IMG/VR virus record: IMGVR_UViG_3300042982_000029
Location: 1-60,779 of that record
Source: a virus
Length of the DNA: 60,779 nucleotides
Direction: 5' to 3' (one strand)
Below the pieces are notes generated by a model that saw nothing but the letters and a program-made list of their open reading frames with translations, was not told where the DNA came from and made no database searches. Below, in pieces: positions 43,441-50,301 of this stretch. The position numbers were made by a program, and so were the translations under genes. The first letter of the stretch is position 1; each line of letters opens with the position of its first letter.

Positions 43441-44591
43441 TTGATGTACAGCTTCGGCTCGTAGGAACCCGGGGTCTGGCCGGCCGGCGGCTGCAGGTCC
43501 TTCCAGATCCGCTTCGTGATGTCCTTGCCGTCGAGCTGCGCGAAGAACGCCCAGGCGTCCTCCTCGGCCTCCTGGAACAGCCGCGCCAGGGCGCCACGCT
43601 TGTCCCGGTCGACGTACCAGCCCTCCTCCTCGTCCAGGCCGACCAGACCGCCCTTGAATGCGTACGACATGGTGTTCTGGTACGAGTCGACCAGGTCGCG
43701 GTATCGGCGCTTGAAGTTGTTCTGGATCTCCGTGTAAACGCCACGGGTCCAGGCGTGGAACTCGTCCGGCAGCGGCTCGAGGATGTCGCCGATGACCTGG
43801 CCGTCCAGGATCGCCTCGTAGACGCGGCGGGTCGACAGGCCGAACACGATCCGGTGCAGCAGCAGGTAGTCCTCCTGCTTCAGCTTCACCATCTTGTCGG
43901 TGCCGCGCTGCCGTACGACGTAGCCCTCGGCGTTCGGCCGGGGCGGGGCCGCCAGGGCGTCCGCGAAGGTCGCGAAGTGGAAGTGATCGGCGCGCGGGCC
44001 GGTCCAGCCGTGGAAGTTGGCCGTGACGCGAGTGTTGTTCACGAACCCCGTCTCGAGCTCGACCGAGCCCAGCAGCACCAGCATGTCGGCGTCGCCGTAG
44101 TCCAGCACGATCCGGTTGTCCGGGTAGACGATCTCGAACAGGATCGTGTCGTCGTCGGCCGGCACGAAGTCGCTGTACTCGCGGTCGAACAGCTCGGTGG
44201 CGTGGACGGCCTGGTCGGACGTGAACGACCCGCGCGTCGCGATCGCGTAGCCGCCCGCGTTCGGCCGGCGGTACAGGATGCCGAGCGAGCCGTCGACCTT
44301 GTCCTGGACCTCGACCTCGGCGTCCAGTGGGATCTGCGCGGCCTGCGGCTGGCCGTGGTTCCAGAACTTCGGGAACGGCCGGGCGACGATCGTGCCATCC
44401 GTCGTGTTCCAGATCAGCCCACGGCAGTAGTTCAGCGAGGGGACCTGCTCGAATAGCTCGGGCTTGGTCTGCGCACGGTCGGTGTAGTTGATGATCCGCA
44501 GCGGCTCGGTCGGGTGGGTCTGCTCGCGGATGTAGCCGTTGGCCAGCAGCCAGCCGAGCTCGTCGGCCGGGGTCAGGTCGTACAGGTGCAC
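43437..44591 (-). CDS. RNA ligase, T4 Rnl1-like
   Basis: 384 residues, GTG start. The nucleotidyl motif is EVQDKVDGSLGILY (Lys near residue 99); FEIVYPDNRIV, NAEGYVVRQ and MVKLKQEDYLLLH supply motifs IIIa, IV and V. The N-terminal RGLIWN and C-terminal helical domain (YAFKGGLVGLDEEEGW) resemble T4 Rnl1, which reseals tRNA-Lys cut by host anticodon nuclease. It lies next to the tRNA array whose first-encountered gene is tRNA-Lys(CTT). One motif copy lies at 43731-43740. Confidence 0.85.
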   Translation of the reverse strand: MHLYDLTPADELGWLLANGYIREQTHPTEPLRIINYTDRAQTKPELFEQVPSLNYCRGLIWNTTDGTIVARPFPKFWNHGQPQAAQIPLDAEVEVQDKVDGSLGILYRRPNAGGYAIATRGSFTSDQAVHATELFDREYSDFVPADDDTILFEIVYPDNRIVLDYGDADMLVLLGSVELETGFVNNTRVTANFHGWTGPRADHFHFATFADALAAPPRPNAEGYVVRQRGTDKMVKLKQEDYLLLHRIVFGLSTRRVYEAILDGQVIGDILEPLPDEFHAWTRGVYTEIQNNFKRRYRDLVDSYQNTMSYAFKGGLVGLDEEEGWYVDRDKRGALARLFQEAEEDAWAFFAQLDGKDITKRIWKDLQPPAGQTPGSYEPKLYIK

Positions 44592-44620
44592 GATGTTCTC
44601 CTCTCGTCGGTGTGCGCACT

Positions 44621-44650
44621 ATTCTGCCGGTATGCGCACACGAGTGTCAA
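44621..44650 (-). promoter_or_regulatory. Sigma-70-like promoter for Rnl1-like gene
   Basis: Minus strand: TTGACA (44645-44650), 18-base spacer, CAGAAT (44621-44626), then GAGAGGAGAAC as ribosome site. Confidence 0.75.
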
Positions 44651-44664
44651 CAGCCTGTCCCGAT

Positions 44665-44715
44665 GTCTCAAGAAATGAGACAAGCCCCGGCGGGTGTCGG
44701 CCCGCCAGGGCTTGT
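44665..44715 (-). terminator. Terminator of the tRNA array
   Basis: Long stem ACAAGCCC-GGCGGG / CCCGCC-GGGCTTGT (44680-44715) followed by a second small hairpin GTCTCA-AGAAA-TGAGAC (44665-44681). It separates tRNAs from the Rnl1-like promoter. Confidence 0.75.
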
Positions 44716-44902
44716 CGGTCCGGGTTGGATTTAGAGGGCCCGTACCCCTTGACGGCATGCGCTCCGGCGAGGCGGGCATTTGCGGGTGCCAGCCGGGCAG
44801 TAAGGTGCCAGCTAAGGGTCGAACCTTCCGGATTTGGCCGAACGATAGCGCCCCCGTGAGCACGAACTCGTCCTGCTGGTCCACCGGCCAGACGTTACCC
44901 TG

Positions 44903-44977
44903 TAGGCCCCGTGGGACTCGAACCCACAACCCTCCCGGTAAGAGCGGGATGCGCTAATCCAATTGCGCCAGAGACCC
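44903..44977 (-). tRNA. tRNA-Lys (CTT)
   Basis: Acceptor GGGTCTC/GGGGCCT (with wobble pairs), D-stem GCGC/GCGC, anticodon stem TCCCG/CGGGA with loop CTCTTAC, T-arm GTGGG-TTCGAGT-CCCAC, discriminator A. CCA is not encoded. Confidence 0.85.
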
Positions 44978-45070
44978 TCGCGGGAGTGCCGGATCGGGGT
45001 CATCACTCCGCCGCCGGCTGGCCAGTCGATGATCCCCGGAATCCCTTCCGAGGTACTGGCCCTCCCTCGC

Positions 45071-45142
45071 TCCGAAGGCAGGACTCGAACCTGCAACCCT
45101 GGGATCAACAATCCCCTGCTCTACCAGTTGAGCCACTTCGGA
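45071..45142 (-). tRNA. tRNA-Asn (GTT)
   Basis: Acceptor TCCGAAG/CTTCGGA, D-stem GCTC/GAGC, anticodon loop TTGTTGA, T-arm GCAGG-TTCGAGT-CCTGC, discriminator G. The anticodon stem has one G.A mismatch at its top. CCA is not encoded. It starts one base after the mini-tmRNA ends. Confidence 0.85.
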
Positions 45143-45143
45143 A

Positions 45144-45226
45144 TGGTGGAGCTGTCGGGAATCGAACCCGCGTCCTGCCCGTTCCGCAAGCGGTCTTACG
45201 GGCAGTCGATGCCAATGCTCAGCCCC
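45144..45226 (-). ncRNA. Mini-tmRNA: tmRNA tRNA-like domain without mRNA-like region
   Basis: 83 nt. The 5' end GGGGCTGAGCATTGGCATCG, then AC, and the 3' end GGACGCGGG-TTCGATT-CCCGACAGCTCCACCA follow the conserved ends of bacterial tmRNA. The acceptor GGGGCTG/CAGCTCC has the G3.U70 wobble and A73 that alanyl-tRNA synthetase reads, and CCA is encoded, unlike in the neighbouring tRNAs. Where tmRNA has pseudoknots and the tag-encoding region (about 270-300 nt) there is only a P2-like hairpin: TGCCCGT/ACGGGCA capped by CCG-CTTG-CGG. There is no tag reading frame ending in Ala-Ala nearby. It should be alanylated and might bind SmpB; function unknown. Confidence 0.75.
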
Positions 45227-45306
45227 TCGGGCCTACCTTGCCACTGTCCGGCTGCATGCTCCCCGGCCTCTCGGCGGTCGAACCGGCCATCGTTCCGACT
45301 CTTTCG

Positions 45307-45379
45307 CGGTCGAGACGGGACTCTAACCCGCAACCGACGCCTCGACAGGGCGCTGCTCTCCCAATTGAGCTACTCGACC
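45307..45379 (-). tRNA. tRNA-Asp (GTC)
   Basis: Acceptor GGTCGAG/CTCGACC, D-stem GCTC/GAGC, anticodon stem GCGCC/GGCGT with loop CTGTCGA, discriminator G. The T-loop reads TTAGAGT: the normally universal C56 is A, which should weaken the elbow pair with G19. Confidence 0.8.
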
Positions 45380-45493
45380 AATGCCGCTGGTGGGTGCACC
45401 CTGTCGGGATCACTCAGGCCGGCCTGATTCTCCCTGTAGACCCCGAGCCGCCAACGGACTCTCCAACTCGGGCGCTGAATGAGTCAGCTCTCG

Positions 45494-45566
45494 TGCGCGA
45501 TCCCGGATTTGAACCAGGGACATCCGGCGTTTGGGCCGGCGCTCTACCAGGCTGAGCTAATCGCAC
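45494..45566 (-). tRNA. tRNA-like gene with six-base anticodon loop, identity unclear
   Basis: Acceptor GTGCGAT/ATCGCGC, D-arm GCTC-AGCCTGGTA-GAGC, T-arm CCTGG-TTCAAAT-CCGGG and discriminator A are normal. The anticodon stem CCGGC/GCCGG closes a loop of only six bases, CCAAAC, without U33. A base may have been lost (CCA, Trp-like, or CAA, Leu-like), or the RNA is no longer a decoding tRNA. Confidence 0.65.
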
Positions 45567-45644
45567 AGCGGCTACCATGTCTCCGCTTACCCGAGGATCA
45601 ATTTCACCGATCTGACCTTTCAGCCAAACCCCTCGGCCCTTCCG

Positions 45645-45716
45645 CATCGGACGAGGGATTTGAACCCTCACTACGGGGTTGAGAACCCCGCGTGCTGCCG
45701 ATTACACCAGCCCGAC
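45645..45716 (-). tRNA. tRNA-Glu (CTC)
   Basis: Acceptor GTCGGGC/GTCCGAT (two wobble pairs), D-stem GTGT/GCAC, anticodon stem CGGGG/CCCCG with loop TTCTCAA, T-arm GAGGG-TTCAAAT-CCCTC, discriminator G. Confidence 0.85.
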
Positions 45717-45818
45717 TCGACGGCACCGCGAGGGTTTGCCCAACAGGGGTTGACACCCTGTCCAAGCCGCGTTGCACCGTCTTTCGCTCAGGGCCCACCC
45801 CTGGGATCCCTTCGCTAG

Positions 45819-45891
45819 TGGCGGGAGTCGGACTCGAACCGACAAACGCTGGGTCATGAGCCCAGTGTGCATTCCATCGCACCATCCCGCT
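45819..45891 (-). tRNA. tRNA-Met (CAT), initiator-like
   Basis: Anticodon loop CTCATGA on stem CTGGG/CCCAG. The three G-C pairs next to the loop, and an unpaired first position (A1.C72), are hallmarks of initiator tRNA. The D-stem (T11-A24) and T-loop TTCGAGT are elongator-like, and G37 is unusual. It could also be an Ile-CAT type read after lysidine modification. Confidence 0.75.
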
Positions 45892-46061
45892 ACTACGAAC
45901 CCGCGTGCCGATTGCTTCGCCCAGATCGACACCGTCGCACCTCCCCCTCCGCCAGGGGAGCTCCACAAGACTATCCGGCTCTAGGGCCCTCGCAGGGCCG
46001 TTCGGTGTGACCGTGTCCGTGGAAGTTCAGATTGAGTTGTCAAGTCCTGCCGACGAGAACT

Positions 46062-46092
46062 ACTCTACCAGCAGGCCCCGGTAGGTTGTCAA
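46062..46092 (-). promoter_or_regulatory. Candidate promoter of the tRNA array
   Basis: Minus strand: TTGACA (46087-46092) and TAGAGT (46062-46067) with a 19-base spacer. A second TTGACA at 46038-46043 has a poor -10. Confidence 0.5.
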
Positions 46093-46331
46093 GGCCTGGG
46101 CCCGAACAGTTCCCGAACCCGCCGCCGGATCCGCCGCTGGTCGGCAGCACGCGCCCACTCCCACTCGTCGAGCAAGCGGTTGATCTCCTGGTGCGTCCAA
46201 TCGTAGTGCTCCCACCAGCGCGGGTGGCGCGCGGCCAGCTTGCCCTGCGCCGTGATCGCCTGCTCGAGCTCGACCTGAGTAGGCTTGTGCGCGAACTTGC
46301 CGTACTTCTCGTGGATCTCCTCGTCGCTCAC
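46089..46331 (-). CDS. Hypothetical protein (80 aa)
   Basis: GTG start overlapping the stop of the phosphoesterase gene. Helical, Trp-rich (HPRWWEHYDWTHQEINRLLD) with a basic end (RRIRRRVRELFG). Unknown. Confidence 0.55.
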   Translation of the reverse strand: MSDEEIHEKYGKFAHKPTQVELEQAITAQGKLAARHPRWWEHYDWTHQEINRLLDEWEWARAADQRRIRRRVRELFGPRP

Positions 46332-47554
46332 CGGCCGAATCCAGCCGGCTCGGTCCGGTACGTCTGCTTCGGCGACAGGATCTCCAGGTCGCCGTAGTTC
46401 AGCGGCAGCCACTTGTCCAGCCGGAGCGTCAGCAGGCCAGCGGGCGTCTCCTCGCCCGAGCCGAACCGGAACCACTGCGAACCGGGGTCCATCGCGGGCG
46501 CCTGGATCGCCGTGCGACGGCCGTACGTCACCGCGCTGAAGTGGTGGAAGTGCCCCGACAGCAAGATGTCCGAGCCGGACACCGGTTGGAGCCCGAACTC
46601 CTGGTTCTTCCACCACTCGTGGGCCTTGGCCTGCACCGTCGACCCCTTGCGGAACATGTGCCCGTGAGTCATGCCGACGTGGACGCCGCCGAGCGGGATC
46701 GACATCGACAGCTCTTCGTCCGGGATGAACCAGCGGAGACCCTCCGTGCCGGCGCGTGTAAACGCCTCACGAACGGCCTCAAACGCAGCTACGTCGTCGT
46801 TGTCGCCGGGGTTGGTGAAGGACTTGCCGTCGTGCCTGTTCTCGCCGTGGTTGCCCGCTACCGTCGCGATCACGAACGTCTCGAACAGCGGGTGGATCTC
46901 GTCGATGATGTGGGTGATCAGCTCGCGGGTGATGCGGCCCTGCTCGCGACGCGTACGGTCGACGTTGAACTGCTGCGCCGGGTAGAACCCGATGCACCCC
47001 TCGACCAGGTCGCCCAGGCCCAGCAGGGCGCCGGTGGGCATCTGGCGGCCGATGCGCCGCAGGTCCTTGATCCGCTGCTTGGTCATGTCGACCGCCTCGA
47101 GGATCCGGTCCACGGTCTGGTCGGTGCCGCTGCCGCCCTCGGCCTTCCCGATCTGCCAGTCCGACGCGACGACCGCGAACGCGTCGCCCTCGGTGAACGT
47201 CGGCCGGGTCGCGACCCGGCGCCGGCGGATGTGCTTCACCAGGTCGTCGACGTGCGCCTGGACCGCTGCGGCCGACTCGGCAGCCGTGACACTGAACTTG
47301 AAGTAGTTCAGCCACCGGCCGTCATAGGCCTGCCACTTGCGGAACTGGATCGTGCCCGGGGTGATGCGCCACTCGTCCGGGTCGAACCCGGCGCCGAGGA
47401 GCAGGTCGTGCTCGGTGGCCTTGGGGTTCGGCAGGCGGACGATCGCCGAGCCGACCTGGTCGTGGATCTCGGTGTATTCCTTCCACGCCGCCGGGACCGT
47501 GTCACCCTTGCGGTACGCCGCTTCCAGGTCCTTCTTCAGATCCTCGTCGCTCAT
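46328..47554 (-). CDS. Metallophosphoesterase, SbcD/Mre11-like
   Basis: 408 residues. Metal-binding motifs are in order: ASDWQIGK, LGLGDLVEG, TVAGNHGENR, MTHGHMF and LLSGHFHHF. This is the calcineurin-type phosphoesterase fold; the placement in early DNA genes suggests a nuclease. The N-terminal 100 residues (AATEH-type linker, LLLGAGFDPDEWRITPG) may contact DNA. A motif copy lies at 46755-46764. Confidence 0.85.
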   Translation of the reverse strand: MSDEDLKKDLEAAYRKGDTVPAAWKEYTEIHDQVGSAIVRLPNPKATEHDLLLGAGFDPDEWRITPGTIQFRKWQAYDGRWLNYFKFSVTAAESAAAVQAHVDDLVKHIRRRRVATRPTFTEGDAFAVVASDWQIGKAEGGSGTDQTVDRILEAVDMTKQRIKDLRRIGRQMPTGALLGLGDLVEGCIGFYPAQQFNVDRTRREQGRITRELITHIIDEIHPLFETFVIATVAGNHGENRHDGKSFTNPGDNDDVAAFEAVREAFTRAGTEGLRWFIPDEELSMSIPLGGVHVGMTHGHMFRKGSTVQAKAHEWWKNQEFGLQPVSGSDILLSGHFHHFSAVTYGRRTAIQAPAMDPGSQWFRFGSGEETPAGLLTLRLDKWLPLNYGDLEILSPKQTYRTEPAGFGR

Positions 47555-47817
47555 GCAGTGTGCCCCTCTTCCCGGTGGCGAGCCACCGTCGGCCTGCCGA
47601 CCAGGACCCCGTGGTCTTGCAGGATGTTCGTCAGCCGGATGATCCCGACCTCGCTGCGGATCCCAGCCCGGATGATGTCGGCCCTTGCCGACGGCATCTT
47701 CTCCAGGATCTCACACAGCTTACACGGCCGGCGCCCTACGGCCCGCTCGGCCGCTACGGAGAGTGCTTGAGCGAGCTGGAAGTCGGCCTCGGTCGCCTTA
47801 CTCCGCTTGGTCGCCAC
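47551..47817 (-). CDS. HTH-type hypothetical protein (88 aa)
   Basis: GTG start. RPCKLCEILEKMPSA then EVGIIRLTNILQDHGVLVGR with PTVARHREEGH reads as a helix-turn-helix, like small DNA-binding phage proteins. Overlaps the phosphoesterase start by four bases. Confidence 0.6.
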   Translation of the reverse strand: MATKRSKATEADFQLAQALSVAAERAVGRRPCKLCEILEKMPSARADIIRAGIRSEVGIIRLTNILQDHGVLVGRPTVARHREEGHTA

Positions 47818-48091
47818 GCTCGTGGGCCTCCCGGTTCGCGATGTACTGGGCGTCCGACTCCTTCGTCAGGTGCCACCGGTCACAGACCTTGTGGTGGTAG
47901 ACCCGCTTCTCGAGCTGGTCCTCGTCCGCGCCGGCCGAGATGCGCTTCTCGCGGATGTCAGCGAGTGCAGCGGTGGCCTCGGGCTCGGTCTTGTAGCCGT
48001 ACTTGCCGGTCTGCCAGCAGCGACCGGACGGGCGGACGGTGTTGCGGAGCTTCTTGCGCTTGCGCTGTGCGTTGCCGTTCTTTCGTGGCAC
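47798..48091 (-). CDS. Small zinc-ribbon-like protein (97 aa)
   Basis: GTG with AGGAGG seven bases upstream. Basic start (PRKNGNAQRKRKKLRNTV), CWQTGKYGYKT then KRVYHHKVCDRWHLT: paired Cys/His residues at spacing typical of a small zinc ribbon. Role unknown. Confidence 0.6.
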   Translation of the reverse strand: MPRKNGNAQRKRKKLRNTVRPSGRCWQTGKYGYKTEPEATAALADIREKRISAGADEDQLEKRVYHHKVCDRWHLTKESDAQYIANREAHERGDQAE

Positions 48092-48159
48092 GATGACCTC
48101 CTGTAGACTTGGGACAGGCAGCTTGCGCCTGCCGTGGGGCCGCTGGAGGTCCCGCTGTA

Positions 48160-48567
48160 TCAGCGGTCTGTACCTCCGGCGGCCTTCGCTTGCTTGGCCC
48201 GCTCGTCGCGGTCCTTCACAATCTTCTGACGTTCGCTCGCCGTGTAGCCAGCTCGGATACCGTACTGCAGAGTGACGCCCGGCGTCAAGCCCTCCGCGAG
48301 ACATTGCGTGCGGACAGACTGCGGGCAGTCCAGCTTGCAGGCCCACTGGGCGCGCGCCGCGACGGGCGTGTGGGCGGCCACGGCGGCCTGATACTCGGCG
48401 TCGCCGGCCGCTCCGGGGGCGTACTCGGCGCGGATGGGCTCAAACCAGTCATCCGGATGCAGCCGGTTGAGCGACTGATCCGGATGACGGAAGGTGTGCG
48501 TGCAGTTCTCAGGATCCGGGCATCGCAGCCCGACCTGGCATGGGATGGGTTGGTCGGCTCGGCTCAT
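48160..48567 (-). CDS. WhiB-family regulator
   Basis: 135 residues. WACKLDCPQSVRTQCLAEGL followed by YGIRAGYTASERQKI is the WhiB iron-sulfur signature (C-x-x-C-P-x(4)-C then G-x-x-G-x-T-x-x-E-R). Earlier Cys residues (IPCQVGLRC, ENC) can supply the fourth ligand. Actinophage WhiB proteins can bind host sigma-A and alter transcription. It has a promoter overlapped by an inverted repeat. Confidence 0.8.
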   Translation of the reverse strand: MSRADQPIPCQVGLRCPDPENCTHTFRHPDQSLNRLHPDDWFEPIRAEYAPGAAGDAEYQAAVAAHTPVAARAQWACKLDCPQSVRTQCLAEGLTPGVTLQYGIRAGYTASERQKIVKDRDERAKQAKAAGGTDR

Positions 48568-48574
48568 ACCACAC

Positions 48575-48604
48575 AGGGTAGGCGCCGGCTGACAACGGTG
48601 TCAG
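48575..48604 (-). promoter_or_regulatory. Promoter of whiB-like gene with inverted repeat
   Basis: Minus strand: CTGACA (48599-48604), 18-base spacer, TACCCT (48575-48580). A perfect repeat GCTGACA-ACGG-TGTCAGC (48588-48605) overlaps the -35. Confidence 0.55.
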
Positions 48605-48897
48605 CGACCCGGCTGGTCCTTGGGGTCGAGCAGGTCGTGCAGGGCGATGAACTTCTTGCCGAGTGCCCAGGTCCAGAACACCTGAGTGGCCGCGCCGTAC
48701 GCGAGCGCCACCCAGACCAGGAACGGTACGTCCCATCCGCCGCCCCAGATGTAGCCGAGGACCAGGAGCGTGCCAGCGAGGTTGGCCAGGACGATGATGA
48801 AGAAAGACAGGCAGGTCTGGTGCGCCCTGATCTCGGGGTCAGCCTCGATCCGCCTGGTCATCCGGTCGAACGCCTTGCTGAAGTTGCTGTCCGTCAT
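48601..48897 (-). CDS. Membrane protein (98 aa)
   Basis: Two hydrophobic segments (CLSFFIIVLANLAGTLLVLG and VPFLVWVALAYGAATQVFWT) with charged ends. GAGAGGAG lies upstream. Early membrane protein of unknown role; superinfection exclusion is one possibility. Confidence 0.65.
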   Translation of the reverse strand: MTDSNFSKAFDRMTRRIEADPEIRAHQTCLSFFIIVLANLAGTLLVLGYIWGGGWDVPFLVWVALAYGAATQVFWTWALGKKFIALHDLLDPKDQPGR

Positions 48898-48979
48898 GTG
48901 GTGTGGTCTCCTCTCGTAGCTCCGCAATCCATCGGTCGATGATGGCGCGGAAGCCGGCGATGATTTCGGTGTTGGTCAG

Positions 48980-49009
48980 ATTCTGCATGAGAGAGGACCC
49001 CAGTGTCAA
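48980..49009 (-). promoter_or_regulatory. Sigma-70-like promoter
   Basis: Minus strand: TTGACA (49004-49009), 18-base spacer, CAGAAT (48980-48985), the same layout as the promoter at 44621-44650. Confidence 0.75.
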
Positions 49010-49042
49010 GCGGGCCCGCCGCCCCCGAGGGGCCCTCTCTCA
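48988..49042. terminator. Inverted repeat flanking a -35 box
   Basis: TGAGAGAGG (48988-48996) pairs with CCTCTCTCA (49034-49042) across a 37-base loop that holds the -35 box. It may end transcription of the 414-aa gene or act as an operator. Confidence 0.5.
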
Positions 49043-49056
49043 ATCGTACGCTTGCG

Positions 49057-50301
49057 TTACTTGGAGTGCGTGATCGTGACGAGCTGCTCGAAGTCGCCCG
49101 ACACCCGGACGTCGCCCATGATCGCCGTGTAGGTGACCGTGTCGCGACCTTCCTTCAGCCGCAGCTTCTTGCCGGCGAGGTCGCCGTCGGTGAATGTCAG
49201 CCAGTACGTGCCGCCCTGGTCCGCCTCGACGTACGCGTTGCCCTTGGCTGTCAGGTATGACGGCTTCCAGACGTGGTTCGCCGGGACGAGCCGGGTTACC
49301 GTCACCTCGACAGGCTTGCGGCGCTCGGACAGCAGGCGCTGCTTCTGCAGCCGCAGGACCTTGGTGATCTTGTACGCGTCGTACCGTGTGTGGCTGGACA
49401 ACTGCAGCTCGCACCAGTGCTTCCCGGCGTCCGCGCCGAACGTGTAGCCCCTGTTGTAGACCACCTCGGACGTCCTCGAGTTGCTGATCGCCACGCCGGC
49501 CCGCTCGGTACGGTGCGTAGCCGTCACGACGTCCCCGACCTCCACGGCCGCCCAGGAGCCCCTGACCTTGTCCGTCACGTCGACGTAGGCCGGCGACTCG
49601 GTCGGCTTGTCCGCACTCGCCAGGTCGGCCCGAAGGTCAGCGCCAGCCGGTGCCTGGTGGTTGCTCGGCGGCTGAACCGGGCGAGGGGATCCTCCAGCGC
49701 CGACGTGGATGTGCGCGCTGCCCCCGTTGCCGCCGCGCCCGCCGACCGCGCCCGGACCGATCGCCACGCCACCCTGGCCGCCTTGACCGCCGAAGGCCCC
49801 GAAGGCGTTCGCGATGTTCTCGTAGAACCCGTCCAGCTTGACGCGCGGGAACTGCCCCGGAGTGTTCTTCGCCTGCCGCAGGTACGACGGGTCCGTGTAA
49901 ACGACCTCACCGACCTGCAACTTGCCGTCCGCGTAGATCCCGCGCGTCTTGACCTGCACTGGCACCTTGTCAGTGCGGCTGATGCCCTCGGCGTGCGGGT
50001 CGCGGTCGACCACCACGCCAGTGATGTGCAGCCCGGCCGACAGGACCTCGTCGCCCTCCCAGAAGTCGCCGGCGAACTTGCGCTGGAGCTGGTCACGGCT
50101 GACCATGCCGCCCGTGTCCTGCTCCGGCAGGGCCACGCGGATGTCCCCGTCCGCGTCAGCCTCGTCGATCACTGTCAGCTCGGCCGCCGCCTTCAGCGCG
50201 CGGTGTGCGTTGGCGTTGATCAGGGTGTCCGAGTCGAACAGGTGGAACCCTGCCTGGCCCCCTTCCTTGACCCGTACGGTGTCGCCTACCTTGATGCTCA
50301 T
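49057..50301 (-). CDS. 414-aa protein of unknown function
   Basis: Beta-rich with an N-terminal KOW/SH3-like strand (SIKVGDTVRVKEGGQAG), a Gly-rich middle (GGQGGQGGVAIGPGAVGGRG) and a long C-terminal beta region (TYWLTFTDGDLAGKKLRLKE). No signal peptide. It is the last and largest gene of an unknown early module (49-54.3 kb). A motif copy lies at 49894-49903. Confidence 0.65.
   Translation of the reverse strand: MSIKVGDTVRVKEGGQAGFHLFDSDTLINANAHRALKAAAELTVIDEADADGDIRVALPEQDTGGMVSRDQLQRKFAGDFWEGDEVLSAGLHITGVVVDRDPHAEGISRTDKVPVQVKTRGIYADGKLQVGEVVYTDPSYLRQAKNTPGQFPRVKLDGFYENIANAFGAFGGQGGQGGVAIGPGAVGGRGGNGGSAHIHVGAGGSPRPVQPPSNHQAPAGADLRADLASADKPTESPAYVDVTDKVRGSWAAVEVGDVVTATHRTERAGVAISNSRTSEVVYNRGYTFGADAGKHWCELQLSSHTRYDAYKITKVLRLQKQRLLSERRKPVEVTVTRLVPANHVWKPSYLTAKGNAYVEADQGGTYWLTFTDGDLAGKKLRLKEGRDTVTYTAIMGDVRVSGDFEQLVTITHSK

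Larger units (their letters stand above)
44592..44902. other. Non-coding stretch between RNA ligase and tRNA array
   Basis: Holds the Rnl1-like promoter and tRNA terminator. The remainder (44716-44902) contains two direct copies of GGTGCCAGC but no tRNA I could fold and no convincing gene. Confidence 0.5.

Noticed and set aside
44780-44860. Possible extra tRNA near GGTGCCAGC repeats
   Set aside because: I could not fold acceptor, anticodon and T-arms with acceptable pairing.
45144-45302. Full-length tmRNA
   Set aside because: The next tRNA begins at 45307 and the intervening bases have no tag frame ending in Ala-Ala; both tmRNA ends are already present within 83 nt.
44911-45671. Open frames across the tRNA array on both strands
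   Set aside because: They run through tRNA genes, encode tRNA-derived strings and lack ribosome sites.
48842-48988. 48-codon minus-strand frame starting at 48988
   Set aside because: Its second and third codons are the -10 of a good promoter, so it lies upstream of the likely transcript start.
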